Shown here one piece after another: positions 44,969 to 56,483 of a stretch of DNA of 64,000 bases; position 1 is the stretch's first letter; each line of letters opens with the position of its first letter. A program made the position numbers and the translations under genes. The stretch is from Cerasicoccus arenae (GTDB lineage: Bacteria > Verrucomicrobiota > Verrucomicrobiia > Opitutales > Cerasicoccaceae). The notes under the pieces were generated by a model. That model did not search any database and was not told where the DNA came from. It worked only from the letters and a program-made list of their open reading frames with translations. The stretch spans positions 19,482 to 83,481 of the forward strand of contig NZ_BMXG01000019.1 of NCBI RefSeq assembly GCF_014651635.1, in the 5' to 3' direction.

Positions 44969-46042
44969 CTAATCCGTTAAAATAACCACGTCTTCTGGGC
45001 GGACGGCGGCGAAAAGTGCGCCTTCGCGGCCCCCACCAAGATGTTGCGGGTTAATTTCCGAGACCCGGAGTGTGGCTCCCCCCCCCCCTGCGGCGACTTC
45101 ATAATGCGCGACCTCCCCGTAGTAAGTCTCACCGATTATCTTGGCCGGGATCGCGTTGACCACCGGTGCCTGCTCGACGAGCGTAAGCATTTCTGGGCGA
45201 ATCATCACGGTAACCTTGGCACCCGGCGCAAGTATAACGCCCACCGGGGCAACGCCCTGGATTTCGCCAAACGCAGTCTCGATGCGGTGGAACCCATTGG
45301 TCGAAGATTGGAATTTGCCGAAGAGAAAATTGGCCTCGCCAATGAAGTCCGCGACAAAGCGATTGCGCGGACGGCGGTAGACCTCCACTGGTGTGCCGAC
45401 CTGCTGAAGCTCTCCCTGAGAGAACACAGCCATCCGGTCGGCGATGCTCAGGGCCTCTTTTTGGTCGTGGGTCACGTAAATCGTGGTCAGCGCATATTCT
45501 TTACAGATACGCCGGATTTCCAAACGCATGTCGTTCCGAAGCTTGGCATCCAGATTAGAAAGCGGCTCGTCGAGCAGCAAGCATTTCGGGCGGATGACTA
45601 GCGCTCGGGCTAGGGCGACGCGCTGTTGCTGCCCGCCAGAGAGCGCGTTAGGCTTGCGGGCAGAGTATTCCTCCATTTGGACGGATTTCAGGGCGTCGAG
45701 GGCGCGTTGCTGGCGTTCGGCCTTCTGGATTTTTTGCTGCTCCAGGCCGAAGGAAACATTTTCTAGGACGGTCATGTGCGGCCACAGGGCGTAGCTCTGG
45801 AACATCATCCCGGTGCCCCGCCGGTGGGGTTCCTTGTGAGTCACATCCTCCTGACCAAAAAGAATTTTGCCATCATCGGGGATGTAAAAGCCAGCTAGGC
45901 AACGTAGGAGCGTCGTCTTCCCGCAGCCACTCGGACCGAGCAGGAAAAAAAGCTCACCTGGCTGGATCTCGACGTCGATTCCAGCCAACGCTGTCGTCTC
46001 TCCGAAGCGCTTGACCACCCCTTGCACGCTTACACCGATCAT
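44969..46042 (-). CDS. ABC transporter ATP-binding protein (PotA/FbpC type)
   Basis: 357 aa. The nucleotide-binding domain has Walker A GPSGCGKTT at 36-44, signature ALSGGQQQR, and Walker B CLLLDEPLSNLD followed by the H-loop YVTHDQKEA. A C-terminal TOBE domain (~240-357) matches MalK/PotA/FbpC importers. With the downstream binding protein it should energise uptake of a ferric, polyamine or similar ligand; the ligand is not determined. A poly-C tract at 45078-45088 lies in the TOBE part. First gene of the unit; no permease is encoded between 40 and 48 kb. Confidence 0.93.
   Translation of the reverse strand: MIGVSVQGVVKRFGETTALAGIDVEIQPGELFFLLGPSGCGKTTLLRCLAGFYIPDDGKILFGQEDVTHKEPHRRGTGMMFQSYALWPHMTVLENVSFGLEQQKIQKAERQQRALDALKSVQMEEYSARKPNALSGGQQQRVALARALVIRPKCLLLDEPLSNLDAKLRNDMRLEIRRICKEYALTTIYVTHDQKEALSIADRMAVFSQGELQQVGTPVEVYRRPRNRFVADFIGEANFLFGKFQSSTNGFHRIETAFGEIQGVAPVGVILAPGAKVTVMIRPEMLTLVEQAPVVNAIPAKIIGETYYGEVAHYEVAAGGGGATLRVSEINPQHLGGGREGALFAAVRPEDVVILTD
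45078..45088. repeat. Poly-C tract (11 C) in ABC ATPase gene
   Basis: Eleven consecutive C on the + strand, Gly codons on the coding strand (AAGGGGATL) close to the C-terminus of the ATPase. Confidence 0.9.
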
Positions 46043-46222
46043 GGGCTTCTAATGAGCGTAAGCAGTGGGGTCTGTCAAAACAAAGGCGTGGCAGCAGCGA
46101 ATACTATCACTTGATTGCAACTTTCAGATGTAATTGGCCCGTAAAACGCTGATAATCAAACAGAATTCGCGTTCGGTTCTCATTGACACCGTTTAGCCCG
46201 TTGACACGCTGTGCGATTATTC

Positions 46223-46945
46223 ATGTTGAGAGGAAAAATTTACGGATTGATTATAGCGGTCTTACTAACCGCCAGCGTCACGAGCGCTGAACGGGAGCTA
46301 AAAGCCGATAGTAGCGAAGACCAGAGCATTGAAGCTCTGCAAAAACGAGTCACCCAGAACCCAAAAGATCTGGAACTGCGCTATGCCCTCGGCATCGCCT
46401 ATAACGAGCAGGCCATGAATGACGACGAGGCCGCGCTCGACCAGGCAATAAAGATTTTCCAAGACATCGTAAAGGAAGATCCCAATAGCGTAAAGGCCAA
46501 GGCCATGCTCGGCAGTTGCACCGTCATGAAGGCACAGCACGTCTCCATTTTCAAGAAACTCGACTACGTAGAAGACGGCTACACCATCTTGGATCAGGTA
46601 GTGGCCGATAAGCCCAACGACCCCGACCTACGGCTCATTCGTGGCGTTAACGCCGCACGCAGCCCGGGTTTCCTCGGACGGTCCGACGTTGCCGAGACGG
46701 ATTTTGAATGGCTCTTGGCCGATCTAAAAAAGACCGACAACCATTACGACGACAACTATCGCCGTACTATCTATTTTTATGTCGGCGACTGGTTCTTGGA
46801 ACAACGGGACAGCCGCTGCGTCGAATTGTTGATGAAAGCCTCCAAAACTCCGGGGGCACCACGTTTGACTGACGACATCAAGAAATCACTTAAAAAGGCA
46901 AAGAAACGCTTCCCGTCCACCTACGCCGCACTTGAGAAAGAATGA
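46223..46945 (+). CDS. Secreted TPR-like protein
   Basis: 240 aa from the ATG at 46223 (GTG at 46211 is the alternative). Signal peptide [14 protein letters not shown], then paired helices of TPR character: [56 protein letters not shown]. Likely periplasmic; TPRs usually bind other proteins. No specific role visible. The stop overlaps the start of hpt (ATGA), so the two are translationally coupled. Confidence 0.75.
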   Translation: MLRGKIYGLIIAVLLTASVTSAERELKADSSEDQSIEALQKRVTQNPKDLELRYALGIAYNEQAMNDDEAALDQAIKIFQDIVKEDPNSVKAKAMLGSCTVMKAQHVSIFKKLDYVEDGYTILDQVVADKPNDPDLRLIRGVNAARSPGFLGRSDVAETDFEWLLADLKKTDNHYDDNYRRTIYFYVGDWFLEQRDSRCVELLMKASKTPGAPRLTDDIKKSLKKAKKRFPSTYAALEKE

Positions 46946-47517
46946 CTTATATGAGCCACACTGAAGATTTAGCCGAGGTACTCGTCACTGAGGACCAGTT
47001 GGCAACGCGTATTGCGGAACTAGGCGAACAAATTACCAAGCACTACCTCGACCAGGGAATCGAGGAGATTGTCGTTGTCGCCGTAACTAATGGTGCCATC
47101 GTTTTTGTGGCAGATCTCATGCGAAAGCTAAATCTGCACACCCGTCTAGACTGCATTCGCGTATCCTCCTACAGGGATGAGACACAGCCTGTCACAGAAC
47201 CAGAGATCATTGATAACATCCGTTTGAATGTCGAAGGCGAGCACGTGCTCCTCATCGACGACATACTCGACACTGGCAGCACCCTGCAAAAGCTTGTTGG
47301 AGTACTGCGCAGGATGCGCCCCGCCACCCTCAAAACCTGTGTTCTACTGGACAAGGAAGGACGCCGCACAAAGACATACCGCGCCAATTATTGTGGATTC
47401 ACCATTCCGGAAGCTTTCGTTGTCGGCTACGGTCTGGACTTCGCCGAGCGCTACCGTAATCTGCCGTGTATAGGTGTTTTACGTCCGGAATTGCAAAACC
47501 CTCCGGAATGGTGCTAG
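46942..47517 (+). CDS. hpt: Hypoxanthine phosphoribosyltransferase
   Basis: Purine salvage enzyme making IMP or GMP from hypoxanthine or guanine and PRPP. 191 aa. The PRPP-binding motif is [14 protein letters not shown]; the hood and flexible-loop regions appear as [16 protein letters not shown] and [10 protein letters not shown], and the C-terminus has [17 protein letters not shown], the purine-binding signature. The start ATG at 46942 overlaps the preceding gene by 4 bp; an ATG three codons later is also possible. Confidence 0.93.
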   Translation: MTYMSHTEDLAEVLVTEDQLATRIAELGEQITKHYLDQGIEEIVVVAVTNGAIVFVADLMRKLNLHTRLDCIRVSSYRDETQPVTEPEIIDNIRLNVEGEHVLLIDDILDTGSTLQKLVGVLRRMRPATLKTCVLLDKEGRRTKTYRANYCGFTIPEAFVVGYGLDFAERYRNLPCIGVLRPELQNPPEWC

Positions 47518-47527
47518 CATTAAGTCT

Positions 47528-47597
47528 GAAGGTTGGAAAGTTCGTGAGTTAATCTGTTCAATATTTGACCTTTGAACTCACAAACTTTCCAACTTCC
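47528..47597. repeat. Long inverted repeat between hpt and sufE
   Basis: Left arm 47528-47550 and right arm 47575-47597 are 23-nt inverted copies with three differences (one of them G-U-compatible) around a 24-nt loop. The core is TTGGAAAGTT...GTGAGTT. It ends 12 bp before the sufE ATG. No T tract follows, so it looks more like an intergenic repeat element than a simple terminator. Confidence 0.7.
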
Positions 47598-47609
47598 AAA
47601 CTTAATAGA

Positions 47610-48038
47610 ATGACCCTTACCGAGAAGAAAGACGCGTTGGTGGAGGATCTGTCGATCATCGAAGATCCGCAGGAGCGCTTTGCGTACATCATTGAGAATG
47701 CACGGAGCCAACCAGCCCTCACCGCTGAGTTTAAAGTAGAGGCCTTTCGAATTAAAGGCTGCCAATCGCAGCTTTGGCTAGTACCACGGCTAGAGAATGG
47801 CTTGTGCTACTTTGAGACCGACTCCGACGCCGTCATCACTAAAGGCATTGCTGGCCTGCTCACACAACTCTACAGCGGATTTCCGCCAGAGGAGATCATT
47901 GAAACACCGCCAAACTTCCTAGCCGAAGTGGGCATTACCCAGCATCTCACACCCAATCGACGAAATGGCCTCTCCAATGTCTGGAATACCATCAAATCAT
48001 TTGCCGAACACTGCCTCAATCAGGTACAACGCCCCTAG
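47610..48038 (+). CDS. sufE: SufE family protein
   Basis: Accepts sulfur from a cysteine desulfurase (SufS type) for Fe-S cluster assembly. 142 aa from the ATG at 47610; the longer frame from 47565 begins inside the inverted repeat. The active Cys is Cys51 in RIKGCQSQLWL, and GLLTQLYSGFPPEEI is typical of the family. No suf genes adjoin it. The long hairpin immediately upstream may set its expression. Confidence 0.92.
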   Translation: MTLTEKKDALVEDLSIIEDPQERFAYIIENARSQPALTAEFKVEAFRIKGCQSQLWLVPRLENGLCYFETDSDAVITKGIAGLLTQLYSGFPPEEIIETPPNFLAEVGITQHLTPNRRNGLSNVWNTIKSFAEHCLNQVQRP

Positions 48039-48122
48039 CTTAATAAGTTCCATTAGCCGCAATAATTTACCTTGTCAAATGCACGTGCAACCATGTAGCC
48101 AATGCAGTAATCTAATACTCCG

Positions 48123-48701
48123 ATGAATGTGCTCATTGCTGAAGATGACCTTATTTCCCAAAACCTGCTCAAAACGAATTTGCAGCAGATGGGCTATCAG
48201 GTTGCCGTCGCCAGTGATGGAGAGGAAGCTTGGCGTATTTACGACACATGCCCAACCCGTATTGTCGTCAGTGATTGGCTAATGCCTTGTCTAGATGGTC
48301 TGGGCCTCTTGGAGCGGATTCGCGAGCGCAAGAACGCAGACTACACCTATTTCATCATGCTCACAGCCAATGTCGGGGATGATCAGAATTACGTGAAGGC
48401 CATGGACGCTGGTGTCGACGATTTCCTGAGTAAACCACTCGATCGCAGCCAACTGAAAATGCGCCTGCGCGTCGCAGAGCGTATATTGCAAAGCACTTCA
48501 CGAATTAAATCACTGGAAAACATCCTGACAATTTGCACCTACACCAAAAAGGTTAATTTTCCAGAGGAAGGCTGGCAAACAATTGAGGAATTCATCCAAC
48601 GCCACCTAGGTCTGCAAGTCTCTCATGGAATCGCGCCAGACTACTATGAGCGTGTCATTAAACCACAGCTCGAAGAGCTACGTGAAGAAAACAACCGGTA
48701 A
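48123..48701 (+). CDS. Response regulator with degenerate C-terminal Cys domain
   Basis: 192 aa. The receiver domain (1-120) has the acidic pair EDD at 7-9, the phospho-acceptor Asp51 (VVSDWLMP), a Thr in MLTAN and Lys in LSKPLD, so it should be phosphorylatable. No DNA-binding domain follows. The C-terminal ~70 residues match a small domain frequently found after receivers or PAS domains that normally reads CSYCKKI...SHGICPxC; here the cysteines are largely replaced (CTYTKKV, SHGIAPDYYE). No histidine kinase gene is adjacent. Output unknown. Confidence 0.88.
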   Translation: MNVLIAEDDLISQNLLKTNLQQMGYQVAVASDGEEAWRIYDTCPTRIVVSDWLMPCLDGLGLLERIRERKNADYTYFIMLTANVGDDQNYVKAMDAGVDDFLSKPLDRSQLKMRLRVAERILQSTSRIKSLENILTICTYTKKVNFPEEGWQTIEEFIQRHLGLQVSHGIAPDYYERVIKPQLEELREENNR

Positions 48702-48790
48702 GGCACTGCAAATTCTGCATGCTTTTCACTTGTCGACGGACCGCACGCCCGTAGCATACGTCCCTTCATTCAACGATTAAAGTATGACAC

Positions 48791-48879
<89 letters not shown>

Positions 48880-48971
48880 CTTTGATAGTCAATGATTTAC
48901 AGAACAGAAAATCAGACTACGGTACAGCCAATTTTTGCATTTGTGCAGTCATAGTGCACCTAAACAGCCCG

Positions 48972-49265
48972 ATGAAAGTAAAAATTACTAGAGCAAAAAT
49001 CTTAGGATATGACATTTCGACCCTTTCTGATGCAGAATTAGCCAAGGGCATTCGGCTTACTGACTCTGATGACGACCACATTATAATCTGCGATAGCGGG
49101 AAGCCCAAAAAGATCAAGGCAGACATAAAAGCTGAGATCATTGATGTCGATATTACCGAAAAGGGTATTCGACAGCTTACAGGTCACTTTGCTACTTTCC
49201 TTTATCGTGATGGAATCATGATCGATCTTAAGAAGCACCAAGATGTACAGACTGTGGAGGAATAG
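48972..49265 (+). CDS. Hypothetical protein (97 aa)
   Basis: Starts at the ATG at 48972 ([16 protein letters not shown]); an upstream extension to 48882 runs into the tRNA flank and is unlikely. The protein is small, soluble and strand/helix mixed with acidic runs (TDSDDDH). No family recognised and no partner apparent. It is the first gene after tRNA-Leu and has the lower-GC composition of the accessory region. Confidence 0.55.
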   Translation: MKVKITRAKILGYDISTLSDAELAKGIRLTDSDDDHIIICDSGKPKKIKADIKAEIIDVDITEKGIRQLTGHFATFLYRDGIMIDLKKHQDVQTVEE

Positions 49266-49318
49266 AATAGAATTGCCCAGCGGCAATAGGCGTAATTTGG
49301 ATAACTTGTATCTTGAAC

Positions 49319-49546
49319 TCACTCAATAGGCCAATAACCCCCGTCTGTGAGTTGCACGAGCTGACCCTTTAGCCCGTCCCCACGATTGGCGAGCAGATAA
49401 TCCTTGGCTGCGCTCTCGCTCTTGAAGTGCAAGGCGTCCTGCGGGTCATTGGTAGATGCAAAGATTATTGGATCAACGGAGCCAGCCTTGGCTCGGTAAG
49501 GTGCGTGAAGTTTCCGGTCTGGTAGCTGTATTGCGAAAATTGGCAT
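49319..49546 (-). CDS. Hypothetical protein (75 aa)
   Basis: A 75-aa frame (MPIFAIQLPDRK... to ...GGYWPIE) with plausible coding composition, mainly strands with a DALHFKSESAAKDYLLANR helix. No known domain. Lies between the unknown 97-aa gene (convergent) and mobile-element debris. Could be a small accessory or cargo gene. Confidence 0.45.
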   Translation of the reverse strand: MPIFAIQLPDRKLHAPYRAKAGSVDPIIFASTNDPQDALHFKSESAAKDYLLANRGDGLKGQLVQLTDGGYWPIE

Positions 49547-49605
49547 GCTTGGACGTTCACGCCTTTAGTGTGTGCCGTCAAGTGGCTCGCCTAGTAAATC
49601 GGTAG

Positions 49606-49815
49606 TCAGGTAAGCGGGAATTTATTGCTTGGCTCATGGATAGGCGGCTTTCTTGTTTGCCCTTTGCGGGCGGTTCGGTAGGTCTTCTTGCTCTCTTGGT
49701 TCATCGCGTAGTCCAGTTTTTGGCGAGCGTAGCGGCCATTGTCGCAGGGCTTGATTTTCCACTTGGCACACTAGTCGTAGAAGCTACTTTCGGAGCGTTT
49801 GCCGACGTAGACCAT
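49606..49815 (-). pseudogene. Broken excisionase/HTH_17-like gene
   Basis: Read on the minus strand from an ATG at 49815 to a stop at 49606, with an in-frame TAG at 49771-49773. The peptide, with upstream context, reads LNTKEAMVYVGKRSESSFYD, stop, CAKWKIKPCDNGRYARQKLD. This is the shape of MerR-like excisionase/AlpA-type HTH_17 domains (TTKEAAxYLGVSxxTFYxW...IGRxxRxxxxDLD). The nonsense codon falls in the recognition-helix region. It lies within a kilobase of tRNA-Leu, where such genes occur in integrated elements. Confidence 0.5.
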
Positions 49816-49829
49816 CGCTTCTTTGGTAT

Positions 49830-50262
49830 TTAAAACTGCCTACTTGAATCTGACTTCGCGGAGGACGATGGTCGGATAAAGTCGAGCTGCACCTCATTGG
49901 CGTAGGCCCATGCGTCGAGAACCTTGCCAGCAAACTCAGGTCCATTGTCTACCGTGATTGCCTGTGGCAGCGCACCGGCAGTGCGGGCAGCCAGGTCCAG
50001 TGCATCGGCAACTTTGGATGCGCTGATGGATCGGTCCGCGTACTGGCGCTTCCAGCGGTGAAAATTCTATTCGGTAACGCCAAGCTCTCGGCTGACATCA
50101 GCGATCTTCCGACCGCCTTCGACTTGCCGAAGCGCATAGATTATCTGTTCCTCTTTGAATCGTTTGCCGTTCTTTTTCATCTATTGGATTCCTTTCTGGT
50201 GGAACCCAATCTAGCCAGCAAATCATAACACTAGCGTGGCTCAGTTTTTGGAGAGCAGGTCA
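49830..50262 (-). mobile_element. IS3-family insertion sequence remnant
   Basis: From an ATG at 50180 the frame reads MKKNGKRFKEEQIIYALRQ, an IS3 OrfA start, then hits a TAG at 50067-50069 where homologues have Gln (GVTE-stop-NFHRWK). In the same frame the sequence jumps directly to an OrfB (DDE) piece, ITVDNGPEFAGKVLDAWAY, and ends at 49830, so most of orfB is deleted. The outer end TGACCTGCTCTCC near 50262 looks like one terminal repeat of this IS group. Non-functional. Confidence 0.85.
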
Positions 50263-50325
50263 ATTTGACAGTCCAATGAATAGCTCAATTGCGCGCAGAA
50301 TCCCGGTTTAAAATTCAGTAAGCGA

Positions 50326-51627
50326 TTAAGCTTCCTCAGTATCACGGTCTAAAATCAGCATCAGTTCTTTTGCGACCAGAGCCGATACAACACATGCTCC
50401 GTTCGGTGTAAAATGTGCGTAATCTTCATGTTTCGTTGCCGTTAGCCATTGCAGTTTAGTTTCTCCAAAACCAGCCATTAGGTCACCTGTCATTTCAAAC
50501 AAGTCAATAACTGGTATGGCATGCTCTTGGCCAAGGTTCCTAACCGCTTCCACGTAGGGAAGCAGTTCTTCGGTCGGATTGCCTTCGTCATCAAACTTCA
50601 ATCGGTGAGGCGAAGTCACAAAAATAGGTTTAGCGCCACAGATCTTGGCCATCTCGGCCATTTCCAAAAGATTATCTTTATACGCTCCATGTGCCTCCGT
50701 AAATCGGGCGGGATCGTAGTCCTTCATATCGTTATGTCCGAATTGAATCAACCAATACACCGCCTCGCAAGTCTGCGCCTTACTATAAGCCTCCGAGCAT
50801 AAAAAAGACTTGGTGCTAGCTCCAGACACGGCAAGATTCACAACCTCATGGTCAGGCAGTAACTCATTTAATGGTTCTCCCCACCCTTTTGTTCCACTAT
50901 CAGGCCTTAAGCGAGCAACCGTGGAATCCCCCAATAAAAGTATACGTGGCCTGAGTGCGTCAGCGTTCTCTTGATCCATGGAGCTCGTCGAAGCAGCCAA
51001 TAAAATTCTTTCAATATGTCCGACGAGAAACGCCGCCTGCCATGAACGAATAACTTCATTAAAATGGACGTGGTCGCAGTAGAGCTCGCCTTCCAGTGTC
51101 TCGGTAAAGCGATGCAGGTCTATAATAGGCACGCCAGCATGCAACATAACATCCTCCGCGGCTAAATTATATGCATCCACATCGCACTGGTGACGGTGTA
51201 TTTCCGGACAATGCTTCTGGTGACGCTCATCATCCACTGGAGTCGTCGAAATCCATACCAGTGAAATGTCATACTCGCGCATTAAAGTGACAACGCTTTT
51301 TAGGTTACGAATATAATCGTTCAATTCTATCTGTCGCTGTTCGGTCTGCCAATCCGTTTTGATATCATGAAGCCCACAGTTAAGAATGACCCATTTCGCC
51401 GTAAACTCCGCAGTAGGCAAAATTTGCTTTAGAAAAGCCAAAACCATGGAGGAATCGCCACAATTTGCCCCTTGAGGATGATCTAAATTCCTCAAGGCCT
51501 CTTTGTAGCCATTTCTAGTGGTCACCTTCGCGACCCCTTTCAAATAACTCAAAAGATAAGGCCGGTAGTGGACGGATATACTATCCCCGAGCCAAAAGAG
51601 TTCCGGTAGAGTGTTCAGACTTTTCAT
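50326..51627 (-). CDS. Double-domain SGNH/GDSL esterase
   Basis: 433 aa with two complete SGNH hydrolase modules. The first (about 10-210) has WLGDSISVHY, NCGLHDIK and DHVHFNE; the second (about 228-430) has LLGDSTVARL, AVSGASTKS, QFGHNDMKD and DYAHFTPNG, resembling rhamnogalacturonan acetylesterases. Both keep Ser, Gly, Asn-type and His blocks, so both may be active. No signal peptide. The start lies 47 bp inside the 3' end of the upstream glycosidase-like gene. Role inferred: removing acyl groups from a plant or algal glycan. Confidence 0.85.
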   Translation of the reverse strand: MKSLNTLPELFWLGDSISVHYRPYLLSYLKGVAKVTTRNGYKEALRNLDHPQGANCGDSSMVLAFLKQILPTAEFTAKWVILNCGLHDIKTDWQTEQRQIELNDYIRNLKSVVTLMREYDISLVWISTTPVDDERHQKHCPEIHRHQCDVDAYNLAAEDVMLHAGVPIIDLHRFTETLEGELYCDHVHFNEVIRSWQAAFLVGHIERILLAASTSSMDQENADALRPRILLLGDSTVARLRPDSGTKGWGEPLNELLPDHEVVNLAVSGASTKSFLCSEAYSKAQTCEAVYWLIQFGHNDMKDYDPARFTEAHGAYKDNLLEMAEMAKICGAKPIFVTSPHRLKFDDEGNPTEELLPYVEAVRNLGQEHAIPVIDLFEMTGDLMAGFGETKLQWLTATKHEDYAHFTPNGACVVSALVAKELMLILDRDTEEA

Positions 51628-52924
51628 TCAGAATCGATTTGGAATCCAGTAATCGTTTGCAGGAGGAAGTATGATTAACCATTCCCCATAATACGCATTT
51701 AGCAGCGCGGCTTGGATCATAGGCCAAATGCATTCGATTTGAGGGGATCGCTTTGTCCTTCTTCTTAACCATAGGATCCGAACCAACCAGAATTGCCCCA
51801 TTTAAATCTGGATTTTCCGTAACCTCTGCTTGATTCAACCAAGCGGTTATCCACAAGCGCAACCCGATATCCTTAAAACGTTCATCTGGCACCTTGCCAT
51901 ACAACCATAACAAACCATTGGCACATTCATACATAGACATGTTCGCTTCTGGTTGATCGCTTACTAGCAACTTATCGCCGATACAATACGGCAGCGCTCC
52001 ACGACAGTAATATAACCTTGTAATAAAATTGCCTAAACGCCTCGCGCAATTCAACAATCTTTCATCTTCAAATACTGCGTAGGCTTCTGCGATCGCATTC
52101 AGAATGTATGCGAAAAACATACACTTTGTTGAGCAATCTGTGACAGACATTTCCAAGTTACTCAAATCGTAATGCTGATAGAACGAGCCATCTGCCCGTT
52201 GCATTTTGAGCAATGCCCCAATCGCACGCTCATAAGCCTCCCGATAACGATTGTCCTGACTGTGCTGGTAGAGAGTCGCGTAGGTAGCAACAACATAAAC
52301 GAAGCGGCTCCCAATGCGTGACCCTGATTCACACCAACCATTCGTCGGCGACCACCCAGAGCCAACCAATCCATTAGATAGCTGATTTGTTAATAGAGTC
52401 TCTCCCAATGGGCCGAGAGCATTCAATAGGCGTTCATCTCCCGTATATTTATAAAGTCGTATAAATTGTGCAGGCACACGCATGGAATACAACGAACTGT
52501 AAACTCCTGCATCCGTCCAATACCACATCATACCATGCGCATCTTTCTCAGGGCCGGAATAAAGCCCCTTATTATCATCGATTAATGCAATGGCATATTC
52601 GATAGCTTTCTGAATATAAGCTGGTCGATTCAGAGCTTCCGAGAGATCAAGCCAAGCCGATATGCTTTCCGCAGTATTACTGTTTGGATACATCCAATTT
52701 ACATTACCGCAATAATCGTAGACGGCCATGCGATGCATTTTACCTCGCATGTCTGTGGATTCGGAAGCTGCCTTCATCCAGGAAGCGATACCGTTCATTG
52801 ACCTTAGCACCATGGAACGATTAACAACATCACTCAGTTTGACAGATCCCATGAGTGGCGACTTCACTGATAGGTCCTCTGTTTCGGGTGTGGAATTAGG
52901 GCCAATGAGGTTGAGGTCTGACAT
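51581..52924 (-). CDS. Six-hairpin glycosidase-like protein
   Basis: 447 aa with repeated helix pairs of an (alpha/alpha)6 barrel: AWLDLSEALNRPAYIQKAIE, MRVPAQFIRLYKYTGDERLL, ATLYQHSQDNRYREAYERA, NAIAEAYAVFEDERLL. This layout is typical of GH88/105/127-type and polysaccharide-lyase-like enzymes, but no signature allows a family call. No signal peptide. The upstream 196 bp contain a 14-bp LacI-type operator candidate (53039) and a 9-bp inverted repeat in the leader. Probably the first gene of a two-gene unit with the SGNH esterase. Confidence 0.7.
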   Translation of the reverse strand: MSDLNLIGPNSTPETEDLSVKSPLMGSVKLSDVVNRSMVLRSMNGIASWMKAASESTDMRGKMHRMAVYDYCGNVNWMYPNSNTAESISAWLDLSEALNRPAYIQKAIEYAIALIDDNKGLYSGPEKDAHGMMWYWTDAGVYSSLYSMRVPAQFIRLYKYTGDERLLNALGPLGETLLTNQLSNGLVGSGWSPTNGWCESGSRIGSRFVYVVATYATLYQHSQDNRYREAYERAIGALLKMQRADGSFYQHYDLSNLEMSVTDCSTKCMFFAYILNAIAEAYAVFEDERLLNCARRLGNFITRLYYCRGALPYCIGDKLLVSDQPEANMSMYECANGLLWLYGKVPDERFKDIGLRLWITAWLNQAEVTENPDLNGAILVGSDPMVKKKDKAIPSNRMHLAYDPSRAAKCVLWGMVNHTSSCKRLLDSKSILNEKSEHSTGTLLARG

Positions 52925-52931
52925 TAGTGTT

Positions 52932-52974
52932 CTAAATGCTTAATAAAAAAATTTGCGCAGGCTTGAGCATTTAG
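52932..52974. promoter_or_regulatory. Inverted repeat in leader of glycosidase gene
   Basis: CTAAATGCT (52932-52940) and AGCATTTAG (52966-52974): a perfect 9-bp inverted repeat with a 25-nt loop, beginning 8 bp before the start codon at 52924 (minus strand). It could be an RNA stem or a protein-binding site. Confidence 0.45.
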
Positions 52975-53038
52975 CCCAAATCGTCTGGATACCGTTCAAG
53001 TTTCAGCCGGCGAGAAGTCTAAGACAATGACTACAGGA

Positions 53039-53052
53039 TGAATACTGATTCA
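53039..53052. promoter_or_regulatory. Putative LacI-family operator, site 1
   Basis: TGAATACTGATTCA, with TGAAT/ATTCA half-sites around ACTG. It is 115-128 bp upstream of the glycosidase-like gene start (52924, minus strand). An identical copy lies in the lacI/PEP-CTERM divergent region. Confidence 0.55.
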
Positions 53053-53120
53053 AGCAGGCTTCTTCGTATAGCCTTACACGATTTCACCGTAGCCTCCTTT
53101 GGTAAAAACACTGAACCATA

Positions 53121-56462
<3,342 letters not shown>

Positions 56463-56483
56463 TTAGTTATGCGAATTAACGAC

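Noticed and set aside
46183..46206. Two TTGACA words before the TPR-like gene
   Set aside because: Neither has a -10 element at 15-19 bp spacing.
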